Below the pieces are notes generated by a model that worked only from the letters and a program-made list of their open reading frames with translations, did not search any database and was not told the origin of the DNA. 64,000 bases of DNA from contig BDSI01000001.1 in the NCBI GenBank assembly GCA_003117195.1, positions 2,146,164-2,210,163 of the forward strand, read 5' to 3'. This stretch comes from Eudorina sp. 2006-703-Eu-15. Its lineage: Eukaryota > Chlorophyta > Chlorophyceae > Chlamydomonadales > Volvocaceae. Both the position numbers and the translations under genes were made by a program. How positions within the stretch are numbered: position 1 is the stretch's first letter; every line of letters begins with the position of its first letter. This document shows, one piece after another, positions 23,169-36,478 of this stretch.

Positions 23169-26100
23169 TCAGGTGGCCCGCTGGGCCGCCGCACCTTGTT
23201 CCGAGTCGTCCATGCTGTCGCTCGACTCACTGTCGCTGCTTTCACCACTGCTGGAGGACGATTCGCTGCTGCTACTGCCATCGCTGCTGCTCTTGTCATC
23301 GCTGCTGCTACTGCCATCGCTGCTGCTGCTGGTGGAGCGGCTCGTGCTGCTGTCGCTACCGCCCGACGGCGCCTCCTGGCGGCTGCTTCCGCCGCGGGTG
23401 CGATCTCCTGCCTTCCCGCCGTTCGCCACAGAGGCGTTCCCAGCAGCCGCACCACCGCTGCCATCCGCATCACTATCGGCGGTGCTGTCACTTTCATCGT
23501 CGCTGCTGCCGGAGCTGCTGCTCTTGCCGCTGCTCGCGCTCTTGCCACTGCCCTTGCGTCCGCTTGAAGAGCTGCTGCTCGTTCCGCCGTTACTGTCATC
23601 GCCGCTACCGCTGCTGCTGCTGCTGCTGCCACTGCTGCTGGTAGACTGGGAGCTCGAGGGACGCCCCGCTGCAGCAGCACGGCCAGCGGCGGCGTTATCG
23701 ACGTTCATGGCATCGGGTGGCGGTGCCCGACGTTGTCCGGCCGCATGGAGGGCGGCGGGCTTGCCCACTGCGGCTTTCTTCTGTGCGCCGTCCGCATCGC
23801 TGCTGCCACCATCGCTGTCATCGTCCTCACTGCTGCCGCTGCTCGTGTCACCGCTCGAGCTGCTAGTGGCGCTGCTACTGCCATCCTCGCTGTCGCTGGA
23901 TTCCGAGCTGTCTGAACTGCCCGAGGCCGCGGGGCCCGCAGTGGGGCCATCAGTGTCCATGGCGTCTGCCGGGGGAGACGCAGCCCGTTTCCGTTCAGCA
24001 TCACGTTTGGGCATGGCGGCAGGCAACACAGCGGTCTGCATGCCGTCCGCATCGGCACCAGCGCTGCCGTCCTCCTTGCCGCTGCTGTCATCATCGCTGC
24101 TCGCGCTTGTGCCGCTGCTGGAGCTGCCCCCACTGTCGCTGCTACTGCTGCTGCTACTGCCCCCACTGCCTCCACTGCTACTGCTGCCGCCGCTACTGCT
24201 ATCGCCGCTGGCGGAGGATGTTCCACTCCCACTCTCACTGCTGCTGTCCGAGTCAGCACCAGCGCCATTCACACCGTTCTCGCCCGCCGCGGCTCCACGG
24301 CGGCCCTTCGTTGCCGCCGCGCCCGCGGGCTGCGCGCTGGCCCTCGCGCGCGCGGCCGCGGGGTTGTCGTCCGAGGTGGGCTGCGCGGGTCGTGCCGCCT
24401 CGGGACCGTGCGTCCCATCAGCCGCGGACTGCGCCACTCGCGTGCCGAACCTGTACCGGTACGACACGTGGCACGCACAAAAAGACACACACGCGCGCGC
24501 GGTCGACGGGTTAGTACGGCAGGTACAAAACCGCCAGGCGCAGGCGCACAGCGATCGCCGCAGGCATCGCACCACCCATGCCAGCACCCAGACACCACCC
24601 AATTGCGAGTTTCAGTGACTGTTTATGATTGCGTCAGGCATCTTAATTGTGACTGCGTCAGGGATCTTACGTTTTCAGTCCCACGCCTCCTGACACACCG
24701 TATATAAACATGGCACCTCCGGTCGGGCGGGTCCTTTTTCGAAACACACCGCACCTGCTGACAACGACCGCGGCCTGCGCGGCCAACGTCCGGTTCTTCG
24801 ACAGGACGGCCTGAAACTGCGCCGATAGCTCCGCCGCCGACGGCGCCGCCGCCGCGCCGTTCCCACGGCCGCCGTCACCGTTCCTGTTGTTGGTGGCGGC
24901 GGCGGCAGCGCTCGCCGCCGCCGCCACCGCCGCTGCGCACTGCCTGAGAAAGCCCTGGACGGCGTCCATTTGTATGCACAGCTTACTGGCCGTCGACTGC
25001 ATCTCTAGCGCCAGCTCATCGGATATGCTCGGCATCAACACCTTGGCCGTGGTTGCCAAAAGAGGCAACGTGAACGAGGTGAGGGTCACCAGCGGCGGCA
25101 GCATCTCCTCCATGACCATCTTGGCGACGCACACCGACATCGCGTACGGATCTTGTACGGCCGACTGCAGCCGACGGTTCATCTCCCGCAGGGCCTGCGG
25201 CGTCAGCATCGCCGCCGCCGTGCGCGCGGCCGGGCCGTTGCCGTGCACGGCCGCTGTTGGCCCCCCCGCCGCCCCGCGAGTGGCCGCGACCGCAGCTGCG
25301 GCTGCTGCCGCGGCTGCCCGTTTTCGTGCAAGGCCTGGACCCTTATGTCGGCTCAAGGCGGGATGCAGAGCTGCGCTGATGTCCACGAGATGCGACGGCG
25401 GCCACACCAGGTTCGGTTCGGATGCCTCCTGCAGCGGCATGGCGCGATATCACATCCTCAGGCGATCCGAACGACAGAACAAATGATCAACATTCTCACA
25501 CACCATTGCCAGCATGCGCCTCACGCGCATTGCAAGTCTAACCGTGTGTTGTCGACCGTGTGTTGCTGTTGACCGTGTATTGTTGACTGCGTGTTGTTCA
25601 ACGAGTACACAAAAGACAATTTACAAACACCTTGGCGAAGCATGCAAACTATCGGCTTTGTCCCCCATGACCGCACAGCGTTCTTACACCCACGTGCTGC
25701 CGCGGTGTTGCGTCCACCACACATCCGCGGGCGCAATCACAGATACCGTACTTCTTACTCCTTCTCACCCTGACAAAGTCGGCCACAGTCGGCAAAGGGC
25801 CTAGCGCCTCCTCAGCTTTCCGCGACCCTGGCGCCGCCGCCGCCGCGAGCAACTCCCGCTTGCCACCGGCGTCCTCGTCAGCGAGCGTCTTCGCGCCGCG
25901 CTTGATAAGTTTCCACGGCGCGCGGCGAAAGAAGATGTGGTCGTGAATGTACAACAGCGACGTGCAGACTCGCAACAGCTCGGCATTTTCCGGCTGCGGC
26001 ACCGCCGGCGCGGCTGCGCCGGCCGCTGTAGAGTCGCCTATCCGCCAGGGCAGGACCTGCGTTTGCAGGAATACGGACAGAACGCCACACATAAAAAACA

Positions 26101-29100
26101 TAGAACATAGGATTCTAACATTTTGTGAAGGCTCACAGCCCTACGACCCCACGTGATCCATCCGCACGAGACGGATCTCTGATCAAGTAGGTCGTGCACT
26201 GCCTGCGAGACCCGTTGTGGTGGTGCGGAAGCTGGCCGCTAGTGGACCGCGCGACAGAGCACGCCTGACGGCCCAGAATCCATCGCACGGCTCCGCAGAT
26301 GGCATCGCGCTCCCGGACTCGGCGTTCTGGTTGGGACAAAGACGCCCGCGCCAGCAGGCAGCACGCAAAGCCCATCCCCATTGCAGCACCGCAAGCCAGT
26401 CATCCGCGCGTCCGGCGGGGTGCCACTGCAAAACGCACCTGCAGGACATTGCCTCGGACCTCCTCCCGCCAAGGCCCCGGCCGCGAGTCCAGGACGACCG
26501 TCAACGCCAGCGGCGGCGGGCCCAGGTTGCCGTACGTAGGGCCGGTGGCGGGGGCAGGACGCGCGTAATCCACGGGCTCCAGTCTGTCGCAGGCAGATCC
26601 CAATGATGCAGGAGGAGTTTAGCGCGGGAAGAAAACACGTGGGGCTCCGCGGGGCGTGTCTCTTGAAAGAGAGGACAAAGCGGAACCCCGCGACAAGACC
26701 GGACAGGGCGCGCAGGTAGGTCCGGTGCCCAGCGGTTGCATGCCCGATCCGATCCGATCCGATCACCGCCGCCACATGGTTTTGGGCCGCCGCGAGATAT
26801 CATCACGAGGTTCGTGTGCGGCGCTCGGCTTGCAAGTCTGCCGCACGCTCTCAAGCCGGGCGTACATCCAGGAGGCGACTTTGCACTCGCGCGCGCTCCC
26901 AACCGACCACGTATTGCGTGCCAAGTACTGAACCCCGGCCCTAGCCCGATTCAATAGTGTCAAGTTTACCTGGGCAACTCTCGCCCGCCGGCACTGTCGG
27001 AGCCCGCGCCGGTGCCCTCCGCGGCGGTGCCTCCACCGCCCGTTATCTTCACGCGCATGTCTGAATGTGAGACGACCTTGCCCGCCGGATCAAGCGCCTC
27101 CCACACCGCGAGGACGCGCTCCGGAACCCGGCAGGCCGCGACCCATGGGACGAAATCAAACAGCCGGGTGTTCACAGCGGGCCCCTCCTCGTCGCCCGCC
27201 GGCAAGCCGTCCGCCGTGAGTGATTTTGCGGCAACCGCAGCCGCCCCGGCTAACGGGCTGGAATTTGGACCGGTCTGCCCCTTCAACAGCAGCTTTTGCA
27301 GCTCCGGCCAGTGCCGACGCACTCGTACGAGCATGCTGCCCACACCCGGCGCGGTGGTGAGGACGTACGACTCCACGCCGGGATAGGGGTTGGGGATCCG
27401 GACAACCATCCGCCGGATATCCTTCCCGTCCGGACCCGAACACCTCTCCAGTCTGCGGGAGGGAGCAGTAATCGGCGGTGGATGTGGCGCTTTCAAGCGG
27501 TCGACGCAACGACACGAAAAGGGTCTGCAAGGGGCCGGTAGGGCGCCCACTCCGGCACTCCTGAAGGGTACACAGGACGCAAGCTTCCCGCCTACAAGCT
27601 TCCCGCCCACAAGCTTCCCGCCCACAAGCTTCCCGCCCACAAGCTTCCCGCCCACAAGCTTCCCGCCCACAAGCTTCCCGCCTTTGACCCTGCCGCGCTC
27701 ACTTGGCTCTGTACGTCTTATCGCGGAAGAACACGGGTCGCGTGCCGTTGTACTCCCGCAGTAGATTAATACACTCCACCAACCAAGCCTGGTAAGCCGT
27801 GGCCTCCGATAACCGCGAACGGAGGTCCGCAATCCGCTTCTGTTCAGCCGCGGCGTCCGCGGCGCCGTTCGAGACGTCCGCTGCGCCGCCTTCCAGTCCG
27901 AGTCGGCGCTTCTTCTTCTTACCCTGACCGTCGACTTCGCCGTCCGCGCCGCCGTCACCCCCACGTCGCTGCTGCTGCCGCTGCCTGTAGGACAGAGCTG
28001 CCAGCTCTTCCTCGCAGGCCCGTCTGAGGTTTGTTTACGAGCGCGACAGGCCGGGCATGCTGTGTCTTGTACAGCGATTGAAGGAAACCATGGTTCAGGG
28101 TTCGGGGGAGAATTGCGCGGCGTCACATGGCGTGCGCGGCGTGACGTGGCGTGCGAGGCGTGACATGGCGTGAATTCATCAGATGGATTGGCAGCGATTG
28201 GAAAGCTTCGCATAATGGCACCTCCCTGCAAATGTACTCCGAAGCCCCCGTCCGCTTTCCACAACACGCCGCACGCAGCTCCGCCGTACCATGAAAACCT
28301 CGACCATAACTTCCCGCCTCCAAACCGCCCAGGTCGGGGCCCTGCCGCTCCTTTCATTCCCACCAGTAGACGAGTTCAGCCGCCCACCCACCTTGTTGCC
28401 GCAGCCACCTTCTGCTCTGCCTCCAGCTCCGGCCGAGTAAACGACTGTACCAACGGGCCGTCGTTCTCCAGGTTCGCCACCACCGCTAGCCGCCCCTCGC
28501 GCATTGCGCGGTTCGCCGCCTCCGCGGCGCCCGGCGGCAGCCTGTAACCCCAGAACATCGCGCGCGAGTGTGATCCCGAGCCCGTCCCCGCCGCTGGCAC
28601 ATCTGCACAACGGCGGCCAGACCGAACAAGGACTTAAAAAGTTTTCGCGGCCATCAACAGAGCTGCTGCAAGCACCAACGACCAAAAGCATCGCTGCTTG
28701 ACGTAGAGTTGCTCCGACCACACATGAACAAGAGCATGCCATACACAGATTCAGTTCAACCCATACTTCATTTCGAAACGTCTGCGCGGCGAGCGCGGCC
28801 ACAGGTGACCTGAGAGGTGTGGTCCTAAAAGCCTTAACGCACTGTCTGCCCCTGTAAGGCCCATTTGACCACTTGCCCGATCCCTCCTCGACGACCACCG
28901 GTGCCAGCAGGAGTTCATAACCCGGATGGGCAGATGGATGGTCGCCGTCCCGTGCTTGCGGCCTGCTTCGCGCAACGGCTCGCAGCGCACAGCGGGCCTT
29001 CAGACATTCCGCGTGCTCGGCCTCGAGCGCCGCCAAGGACCTTCGGATCGCATCAAGAGGGGGGGCAGGTGGGGAGGGTGTAGCAAATCGACAGGCATAT

Positions 29101-31732
29101 CAAAGCTGCGTTGCTGCCAGAGCACAAGTCTAATCGGACAACGGTACAGCATCATAGATCTCGATGACGGTGTAGGCCTCGTTGGTGTCGGAAACAGATC
29201 GGAAAACGTGTAGGTTGCCTAATACTTTCATAATTATCGATGTAAGTCAGAATGGTACGTGGCCGCTAGCGGCATGTAGGGGTGAAGGGGCAACTATAAA
29301 ATGTTTGGCGAAGGGACATGAAGCCATCAGTCAAATCCTAACCGCCCTGGGTGGGCCGTCTGTCCGCGCTCCTCTGGATTGTACACCCTCGACAGGCAGG
29401 TGGCCTGAGCACACGGCCTGCCTGCATGTGGTTGCGACCCACATCGCCCGCCAAACAAAAGCCAGCTCTGCGCCCAAACTGGACCCAATTAACGTGTTTA
29501 ATGCAGGACCCTTAACCTTGCAGGTCGGAAAGTCCTACACCTCGACAAACAGGGGGATGCAGGGTTCTGAACAAGGTGCAGCTTGCCTCTTGGCGGCTTC
29601 CGGCGATTGCTGTTCCTGCTGCTGCCGCTTAGCAGCTTTGCCCTTAGCTTGTGCTGTGGCGGCGTCAGTGCAGGGTCCGAGCAGCGTGAAGTTTGGGCCG
29701 CGACCTGCGACAGAGGTGATCAGGTTTGGGCGCGCGGGGGAACCATGCGTGGGACTCAGACACGCAACATCGGTCAACGCGATGTGATCGCGCCTGCCGT
29801 TGGCAGGATAGCTTCATGTTAGCGACGCCATCATCCCAGCTGATGCCGCCCAAAAGGATGAGTTGGAACTGGGAGTCGAAGGGGCGAAGCGGTTTCGACC
29901 GACACAAGGCAGTTGGCGGCGAGAGGGGGTGTTTCACCGTGAACCAACGATGTACTGTCTATGAAACAAGAGAACGATTCTCCAACCTTACCGTTGCACG
30001 CCAGGTGAAGGACAGCCAAGCGGGCAAGAGGTTTTGACGTCCTGCGCAGGCATGATGCCAGCCGCCGTAATCAGTGCCTTAGATTGCTGACACCACCAAT
30101 TCATCCTGATAATGATGGACTCGTCCAGGGACAGCGCCTACCATTGATCAAGGACCTCAATCTCGCCAGACGAGAGAACGTCAGACGTTTCCGGGTCGGG
30201 ACTTGCCAAGACGCGATACAGTCCTTCTTGACCAGACTTCCACCGGATTCCAAGGTTCCGTTCCATAGCAGATGCCCGCTAGCCCTGTTGTCACCCGATG
30301 TCTCCGCCGACTTGGTTTTGGCGGGCGTGTACAGAGTTGTCCGCCCCAGTCTATGCGCCTGAGCTTGCTATAATTATGACATTTGATAACTTAAGTTTTG
30401 CTGGAAAATAGTCACGCTGATTTGCTTCCACCAGGCCGACATCACTCCAGTGAGTTCAGAGGCGGCGTGAGCGAGCGAGCCAGTCCGGTATTCGTAACAA
30501 CTTTTTAATACGCATAAGAAATAGTTATAGTTCTGGATTAAGAGAGTTGCACAGCCAGTACGGCAGTGACCCCACCGCCGACACGCGCTGGCGCTCCAGG
30601 TCAACCTCGGCAGCCCGCGCCGCAACGTTCCCTGGAGGTCCCCACCGCCCGGTCGTAACGCTGAAGCCTCAACCCCTCCTGCCGCGTCACATCCATGTGC
30701 TCCTTTAATCCGATGAGATGCCGGAACGCGACAGGGACGGAGACTGCACCGTTTCGTACCCGTCCCTTATAATTACATTTGGCGCATTCCATGCGCGCAC
30801 CTTCACGAGACCCAACCCTGCTTCTGCAGACCTGCCTGCGTCAGCACTGGAGGGCGAGGCTGGCGAGGCAACAGCCGGCCGGCGGCGGTTCCCAACACAG
30901 CACCGAGGAGTGGCCAGATCTCGCTGCCGTACCTGGCGCTCAACAGGTCGTACCCGCTCCGCAAATCGCTTAACTGACAAAAAAGAATACGCATCCTACC
31001 GGATGGACAAAGCTGCGACAGCTGCAGTATGACACGATACACAATTCCTTAGGAGCGCACAACGGCCCGGCAACCAGCAGCAGTATACCTTATTCACCGT
31101 CCGGTGATGCACGGCACGTCCGCCCGGCGCGTCCGCCCGGCGCGCCGGACGGCAGCACCCCACCGCGGTGTGCGGAGGGACCGCGGCGCACCGCGAGCGA
31201 TGTAATTCTTCTTCATCTGCTTCCTCGAGACGAAAAACGAAATCAGCATCATTCCACTGTAGGGTGGAACCCATGCACCCCTCACCCCATGTCGACTGCT
31301 CACGGCCAGCACGACGTCCCGCCTGCCCGCCCTCACCCCACGTCCCCCTTCCTACGACGACGGCGGACGGCAGGACACCACCCCTAATGTCAATCAAGAC
31401 AGCGACCTCCCCTTCCCAAGGTGCACCTCGCTGGACAGCCGCGTGAAGCACCAACCCTCAACGGGGCCCCGAATCGGCCCTCGGCACCGAACCGTGTCCT
31501 CCACCCAAACACTGGCTTTGCCATACACCTGCTCGCCGCCAGTGCCTGCTACGGCATCTCCATCACGTTGTGCAGGCGCCGTAGGCTCAACCGCAGCTCC
31601 CTCTGCCCCGGACCCAGCATCTCCGTCGACGTACGTGCTCACCCCTGTAGCTGGCCGCGGGGCGAAGTGCTCTTCCTTGCTTTCCAGGATTCCAGCCCCG
31701 TTCGCGTGTCCGGTATACTTCAGGTCCGTCTG
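23169..31732 (-). CDS. Multi-exon nuclear-type protein of unknown function, acidic Ser-rich C-terminal half
   Basis: Well-supported exons in transcript order: 28392-28602, 27703-28023, 26970-27452, 26439-26583, 25769-26056, 24755-25428, 23169-24450 (TGA at 23169, or donor at 23195). All joins are GT-AG and phase-consistent. Less certain 5' exons: 31643-31732, 31553-31602, 31192-31256, 30933-30973 and 30576-30702, the last needing a 1-base correction. The confident part is about 1,130 residues. It contains SRAMFWGYRLPPGAAEAANRA; a Gln/Arg coiled-coil-like segment with a basic patch GKKKKRRL; FFRDKTYRAKLERC across an exon join; RIPNPYPGVESYVL; LFDFVPWVAACRVPERVLAVW; a helical stretch LREMNRRLQSAVQDP; then several hundred residues of Ser/Asp/Gly. 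A nuclear, chromatin- or transcription-associated role is a guess from composition. I do not recognise the family. Confidence 0.72.
27581..27684 (-). repeat. 15-bp intronic minisatellite
   Basis: Seven units of AAGCTTCCCGCCCAC (+ strand) lie just after the donor of the - strand exon 27703-28023, within the intron 27453-27702. The array produces a spurious GGKLV-repeat ORF. Confidence 0.95.
28603..30575. other. Mostly intronic sequence of the minus-strand unknown gene; one possible missing exon
   Basis: A - strand stretch at about 28,960-29,040 reads AALEAEHAECLKARCALRAV and looks like an exon, but clean splice sites with the required phase (end phase 1 into the exon at 28602) were not found. 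The rest shows no coding character on either strand. Confidence 0.35.
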
Positions 31733-32276
31733 CTGGTGATCCAACCGACAGAAAAGGACAGGGCAGCACAACACAACACCCAGCCCATGCATACGCGCCA
31801 TCCCACCAGCGCAGCGATTACGGCGCTGCCGCCCCGTTAGTGGCCCCACGTGCGGAAGGGGGGTTTGCGTCGCACCGCAGGCAACCCCGTCCGCATCCCA
31901 CCACCACCGCTACCCCCATGCCTCTGGAGCCCATTGCGCCCTCACCGCCTTTCCCGCCCCGCTGCCTTGGCCGCCTCACACCCTGCCCTGCCTCGGGTCC
32001 AGGTAGTTACCTTTTCCCAACCCCAACCCCAACCCCAAGGTCGCCAGGCGCCAGTGCCGTCGCTAAAGCTCTCCTGAATGCCTGACCAGAAGCAGCCAAT
32101 CACTGCTGCAGGTCCGCAGACCTCTGCGAGCTGTCACAAGGTCAAGCCGTGCAAGGTCATCGAGCTTGCACTGCAGCCGCTGCTGTTGCTGCCCTCGCTT
32201 CAGTGCGGTCGAGCCGGGTTCGTTGGGCTGTCGACAGGCGGTCATGTCTCATGGGAGAGTTCGGGATGCCCTTCCT
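31733..32276. other. Short spacer between two minus-strand genes
   Basis: Lies between the TIC21 stop and the first tentative exon of the next - strand gene, so it should hold a 3' UTR and a promoter. No TGTAA on the - strand or clear start codon context was identified. Confidence 0.35.
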
Positions 32277-34803
32277 TCAGTCCGCCTTCAACGTCCAGGG
32301 GCTGTAGCCCAGCGTGGCCGGTCGCACCGGCGATACCCCGTCCGCCCCCATCGTCACGGCACCCACGGCGGACGGCGGCGGCGGGGCGGCGCGTGTGGCG
32401 GCGCTGGTGATGCGCAGCATCAGGTTCGTGAACACCAGCGACACCAGGTGGCTCAGCAGCGTGTTGGTCGCCGCCTGAAGGGGGTGTTCGGGGAGGGAAG
32501 GGGATATGGGAAATTGAGAGGGAGGGAAAAAGTACGGCATGGGAGATATACGAGGCGGGGGAAGTACGGGATGGGAGGTGCATGAAGGAGGACAGGACGG
32601 GAGGAGGGACGGTCCGGGGGAAGGGTAAAAAGAAACAGGGGGAGGGGGAAGTACGGGGAGGGAGGTGTCCGGGGAGGGGCGCGGGGTGAGCTCCCTCCGT
32701 GCAGCGCAGCGGCACGGGGCCGCACTGCATGGCGGTGACACGCGGGCCCCCTCGCGGCGGTACGGGGACGCGGATGCACCGTCAGACCGCCATATGGCGA
32801 TTGCATGGCGCATGAGGGCGCGGCGGGGATGCACATTGGGCTGCTCGTCCGTCTACCAGGGCCGAGCAAGTTGTGCCTATCATGTGCCTATCATGTACGT
32901 GCCTATCATGTACAAGTACAGAACTACAGAACTCCAACATCGATGAAGCGCCCCTAGGCGACAGCCTGGCACGTGGCACCACGCCTCCTCGCCGCGCGAC
33001 CCCACCTCGCCCAAACGCGACACAGCGTTACGCATCCCGTTTCACTGCTCCAGGGCATATCTGGCAGCGTGCCTGCCGTTCGCCGGCAGGCCGTCACGGA
33101 ATGCCCACGTGGAAATGCCCGTGAGGCGCGAAGTGCAGGATGCGAGAGTAGCAGAGGGCGGGGCAGGATGTTTCCGGGCCCATACCCCAGCCGCCTCAAG
33201 AACATCCCTGCCGCACCTGCAGCGAGAACATGTCCAACGACACCACCGCGTTGACCGCGCTGGTGGCGAAGGGCGCCTGGGTGGAGGTCATCAGCGACTT
33301 GGCCACGAGCGTCCCTGCGGCAGGTGCGGGCCGGCGGACACACAGCGCACATGCGGCGATGGACGGGTGTCGCCTCGGCCCCCTGCCTCGCCTTCTTTTT
33401 TCAATTCAACCCCCTGCCTCGCCCCCGGCGCGTAAGTAACTTGGGTCGCGTATTGACTCCTGTGCCACGCATCGGTTCCTCAATCCTTGCCCCCGGCGCG
33501 TGAGCGACAATCCTAGGGTTTACACCGCCGGCCGACACCGCCGGCCTGACACTGGGCAACGCCAGGGGTCACTCTGCTCAAGAACTGCACGCTGCGAATC
33601 CCCCGACGGCGCCTCTGCCCAACACTCCCGCGACCCCGACCCAAATCGGATTTGGTGCATCTCCGACGTGGCGCTCCCTAGCCCTTGACCCGAGGCGCGG
33701 TGGCAGCTGGCCCTGGAGTCGACAGCACCAGCAGGTCACAGATCACCTGGGCAATGACCCCCAAACCCGGGAGCCCACCAACCGCCCCAACCGGCTTCGT
33801 GACGGGCCCGCCCTAACCTAAAACGCAACGGCGCCAACGAAACGGAGCCAAGCCTTCGCGCAAGCTCCCCCGTGTCTACAGGCCCACACCACAGCACCCA
33901 CCGGTTCAGTTTCTCCATGTGAAACACCCACCGACCACAGGCCCCACGGGTATCCCCCGCAGCACTGCCCAGCCCCCGACTGCGGCCGCCGCCCGATGCT
34001 GGCCCCACCTACGGACGCCTGCAGTCCAATCACCGTGGCGCCGATGCCCAGCACGTTGAGCGCGTTGCAGCGCAGCAGGCTGCCCTCCAGCCAGCCCGGC
34101 TCCACCACCTCGCCGTCCGCCAGCTTGCGCGCCAGGCGCCGGAAGCCGTGCGCGAAGAAGGTGGACAGGAAGGCGCACACCACGCCCGCCGCCGTGAAGT
34201 AACGGTCCCAGGTGGCGCCCGCCTGGGGCCCCCAACGGAGCGGGACGCCGAGCGCGGAAGGCACCGGGGTGAGTGCAGGGCACGATGCGGTGCACGGTGG
34301 CCATCATGACATCATCCTGAGGCTGTCCCCGGCCTTCCCGCCTCGGCCTCGTCACCGGCCGGTGGTTCGCCGCGCCGGGGCCTCAGCACTAACGCGTCGT
34401 CCCTCGGCCCAGGCACGAAGATGTCGCATGACGCACTTTGGAGCCTTCAAGCTATGTGCATGTGGACTTCCGGTGAGGGGTTGTCGTCTTGTCGACCTTT
34501 CTATGCAGCGTGAGCACATCGACCAAGCTAGGCTAGGCATGCGGCAGTGGGCGTCCGTGCCAGGTTTCCCAAAGTACACATGCAGCCTGGCCGGATGCAC
34601 ATGCAGCCTGGCCAGGTGCACGCCGCGCCCCGTGGTTTGCCCGGGCCGAGCCCAGGGCGAGCCCCGGCCCTCACCGCGGGTGCGCTGGTGGCCGCCAGCG
34701 AGAACAGCAGGATGCCCGCGGACACCACCGTCAGCGCCAGCTGCAGCCAGAACGCCACGAAGCTCAGGTTCTTCTGCCACCCGGCGGAACTGCGCAGCGC
34801 CAC
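32277..34803 (-). CDS. TIC21: TIC21-family chloroplast inner-envelope protein, 5' (transit peptide) exon unresolved
   Basis: Exons in transcript order: 34675-34803, 34009-34222, 33217-33314, 32277-32474; phases 0, 1, 0 all match. The 183 residues recover the TIC21 core in order: NLSFVAFWLQLALTVVSAGI (first membrane helix), WDRYFTAAGVVCAFLSTFFA, the short RRLARKLADGE loop, ALNVLGIGATVIGLQASVG, TLVAKSLMTST, VVSLDMFSLQ and AATNTLLSHLVSLVFTNLML, then a Pro/Ala-rich tail. In plants TIC21 (PIC1/CIA5) is a four-helix inner-envelope protein implicated in protein import and iron handling in plastids (family knowledge). The expected N-terminal transit peptide and preceding helix must be upstream of 34803; the frame stays open to about 35,127 but no ATG exon could be fixed. 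The tail after the last helix is longer than in plants. Confidence 0.88.
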
Positions 34804-36478
34804 CTGCGGGCAGTGGCCAGCGCGCGGTGGGCGCGCGCCGCGTGCGTGCCACGTGTTGCCACGTATTGCCTCAGTCCCGAGGAACAGCAGGAACAGTGTG
34901 AGAGGGCGAGTTGTGGATGCGCTTGTGTGATTAGCGGGGACTATGGCCGTGTGCGCGTGTGCCAAAGGAGGGCATAGAACCATAGATGGGGCTGCACGAC
35001 GCAGGACGCCGCGTTCCACGGCGCGCTGGATGATATCGCAGCTGCAAGTCCGGGAAGTAGCACACGTGCTTGGGCAGGTATGCACGGTCGCACTCCTGCT
35101 GTCCTGGCAGCAGAATGGCTGCGACACGCATTCTGGAGGTCACTTGCCAAAGCACGCAAAGCTGGTTGTGTCAGCGGTCCCGCTGCGCATCCAGCCACCG
35201 CCAATCCTTCACGCCGCTGCTGCTATAGCCCCCAGGCAAGCGCGTCCTGACACGTACCTGAGCGGGCGACTCAGGATCGGGTGTCGTGCCATCCCGCCGG
35301 AACAGGAACGCCGCGGCCTGAAGGACAAGGCAACAGACGATTACGGTAATGCGGATCGGGGCAAAGGGCGGTCAACCAAGCGGATGGGAGCGGTGGCCGT
35401 GGCCGGGCTACCAGGCGTGCACACACGCCTGGGTACGGCGCTCTGGGGTGCTGTTCGCACCGCACGGACTGGAGATCAACCCATTCCGAGGGCACACGCG
35501 CATCATGGATTGTGTCAAGATCTGGAAACTGGTCGGGATCTCTGTGTAGACCGTGACGCGATTATGAGTCTCAGGCCTGAAGATGGCGTGCAGGCATTGG
35601 TCACCGTTGCCCAGACTCATCACTATGGCAGGCTGGAGGCATGATGATTAAAGGTTACATCTGCAGCGCACCCTGTGGCTGTTTCTGTGCAGTTACAATC
35701 TAGTTGTGGGTGGCGGATACGATGCATCAACGCCTGCAACACCGTCGGAGTTGTAAAGGTTGTTCGCGCCCACATAAACGAAAGGTTTCGCTTTCGATGC
35801 AGATTATCGACGAAGTAATCGGGGCACTTGCACAGAAGAGACGACACCGACAGATGGACTCGTGTGACTTGCCGAGGGTGGCATTACTGTTGGCACATGT
35901 TCGTGTCATCATCGTCATTATGGAGTCGGACAAACGTGCGATAAACCATACGTCGAACAAATTAGCTGCAAGTGCTCTCTTCTAGCTGTAACGGCTGCAG
36001 GTTCAGTCTTCCCCATTTATGACGCGCTCCGCTTGACGCTGACGCCTGTAAGTCCGCATGCGAAACAGGATAGGCCGCGCTGGCCACGACACCCGCACCT
36101 GAACACTAGGCCTGCTTGGCGCCGTGAGGGGCCGCAACGACAGCCCTTGCTGATTCCCTGCCGCCACAGATAGCTGGTGCGTAGGTGGTGATTGCGCTCG
36201 TTTACATATCGCTAACGGGAGTGCTGGGTTGACCAACCGGTAGGGTTGAGATGAAACGCCAAGGCACAGCCGTGTATGAGTGGCAGCCATTTGAAGTTAC
36301 TCTAGATGTGAATTACCTCTCGACAGGAATTGTCTTCAGGCTCTATCACGGTATGATCAAATGCGTACGAACACCCAGGTCAGCACTCGACAAACCGCCT
36401 GCGGGCGGGAGAACATTTCAATATTGTGCGCACGCGGAAAGTATCCCTGTTTGACCCTTTTACATCTTCCACTCAATA
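34804..36478. other. Divergent spacer between TIC21 (-) and PEX16 (+)
   Basis: Should hold the missing TIC21 5' exon(s) and both promoters. A candidate - strand start at about 35,130 (MRVAAILLPGQQECDRAY) was considered but lacks a convincing donor in phase with 34803. An ORF at 36,251-36,454 (+) begins with ATG but has no recognisable content or link to PEX16. Confidence 0.35.

Noticed and set aside
19560..24618. Plus-strand ORFs of 395-480 codons opposite the low-complexity minus-strand genes
   Set aside because: Leu/Pro/Ala-rich reverse translations of Ser/Gly-rich codons; the minus-strand frames have phase-matched exons or much greater length.
34931..35204. Candidate TIC21 transit-peptide exon(s) on the minus strand
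   Set aside because: Several frames are open, but none has both a convincing ATG and a donor in phase with the exon at 34803.
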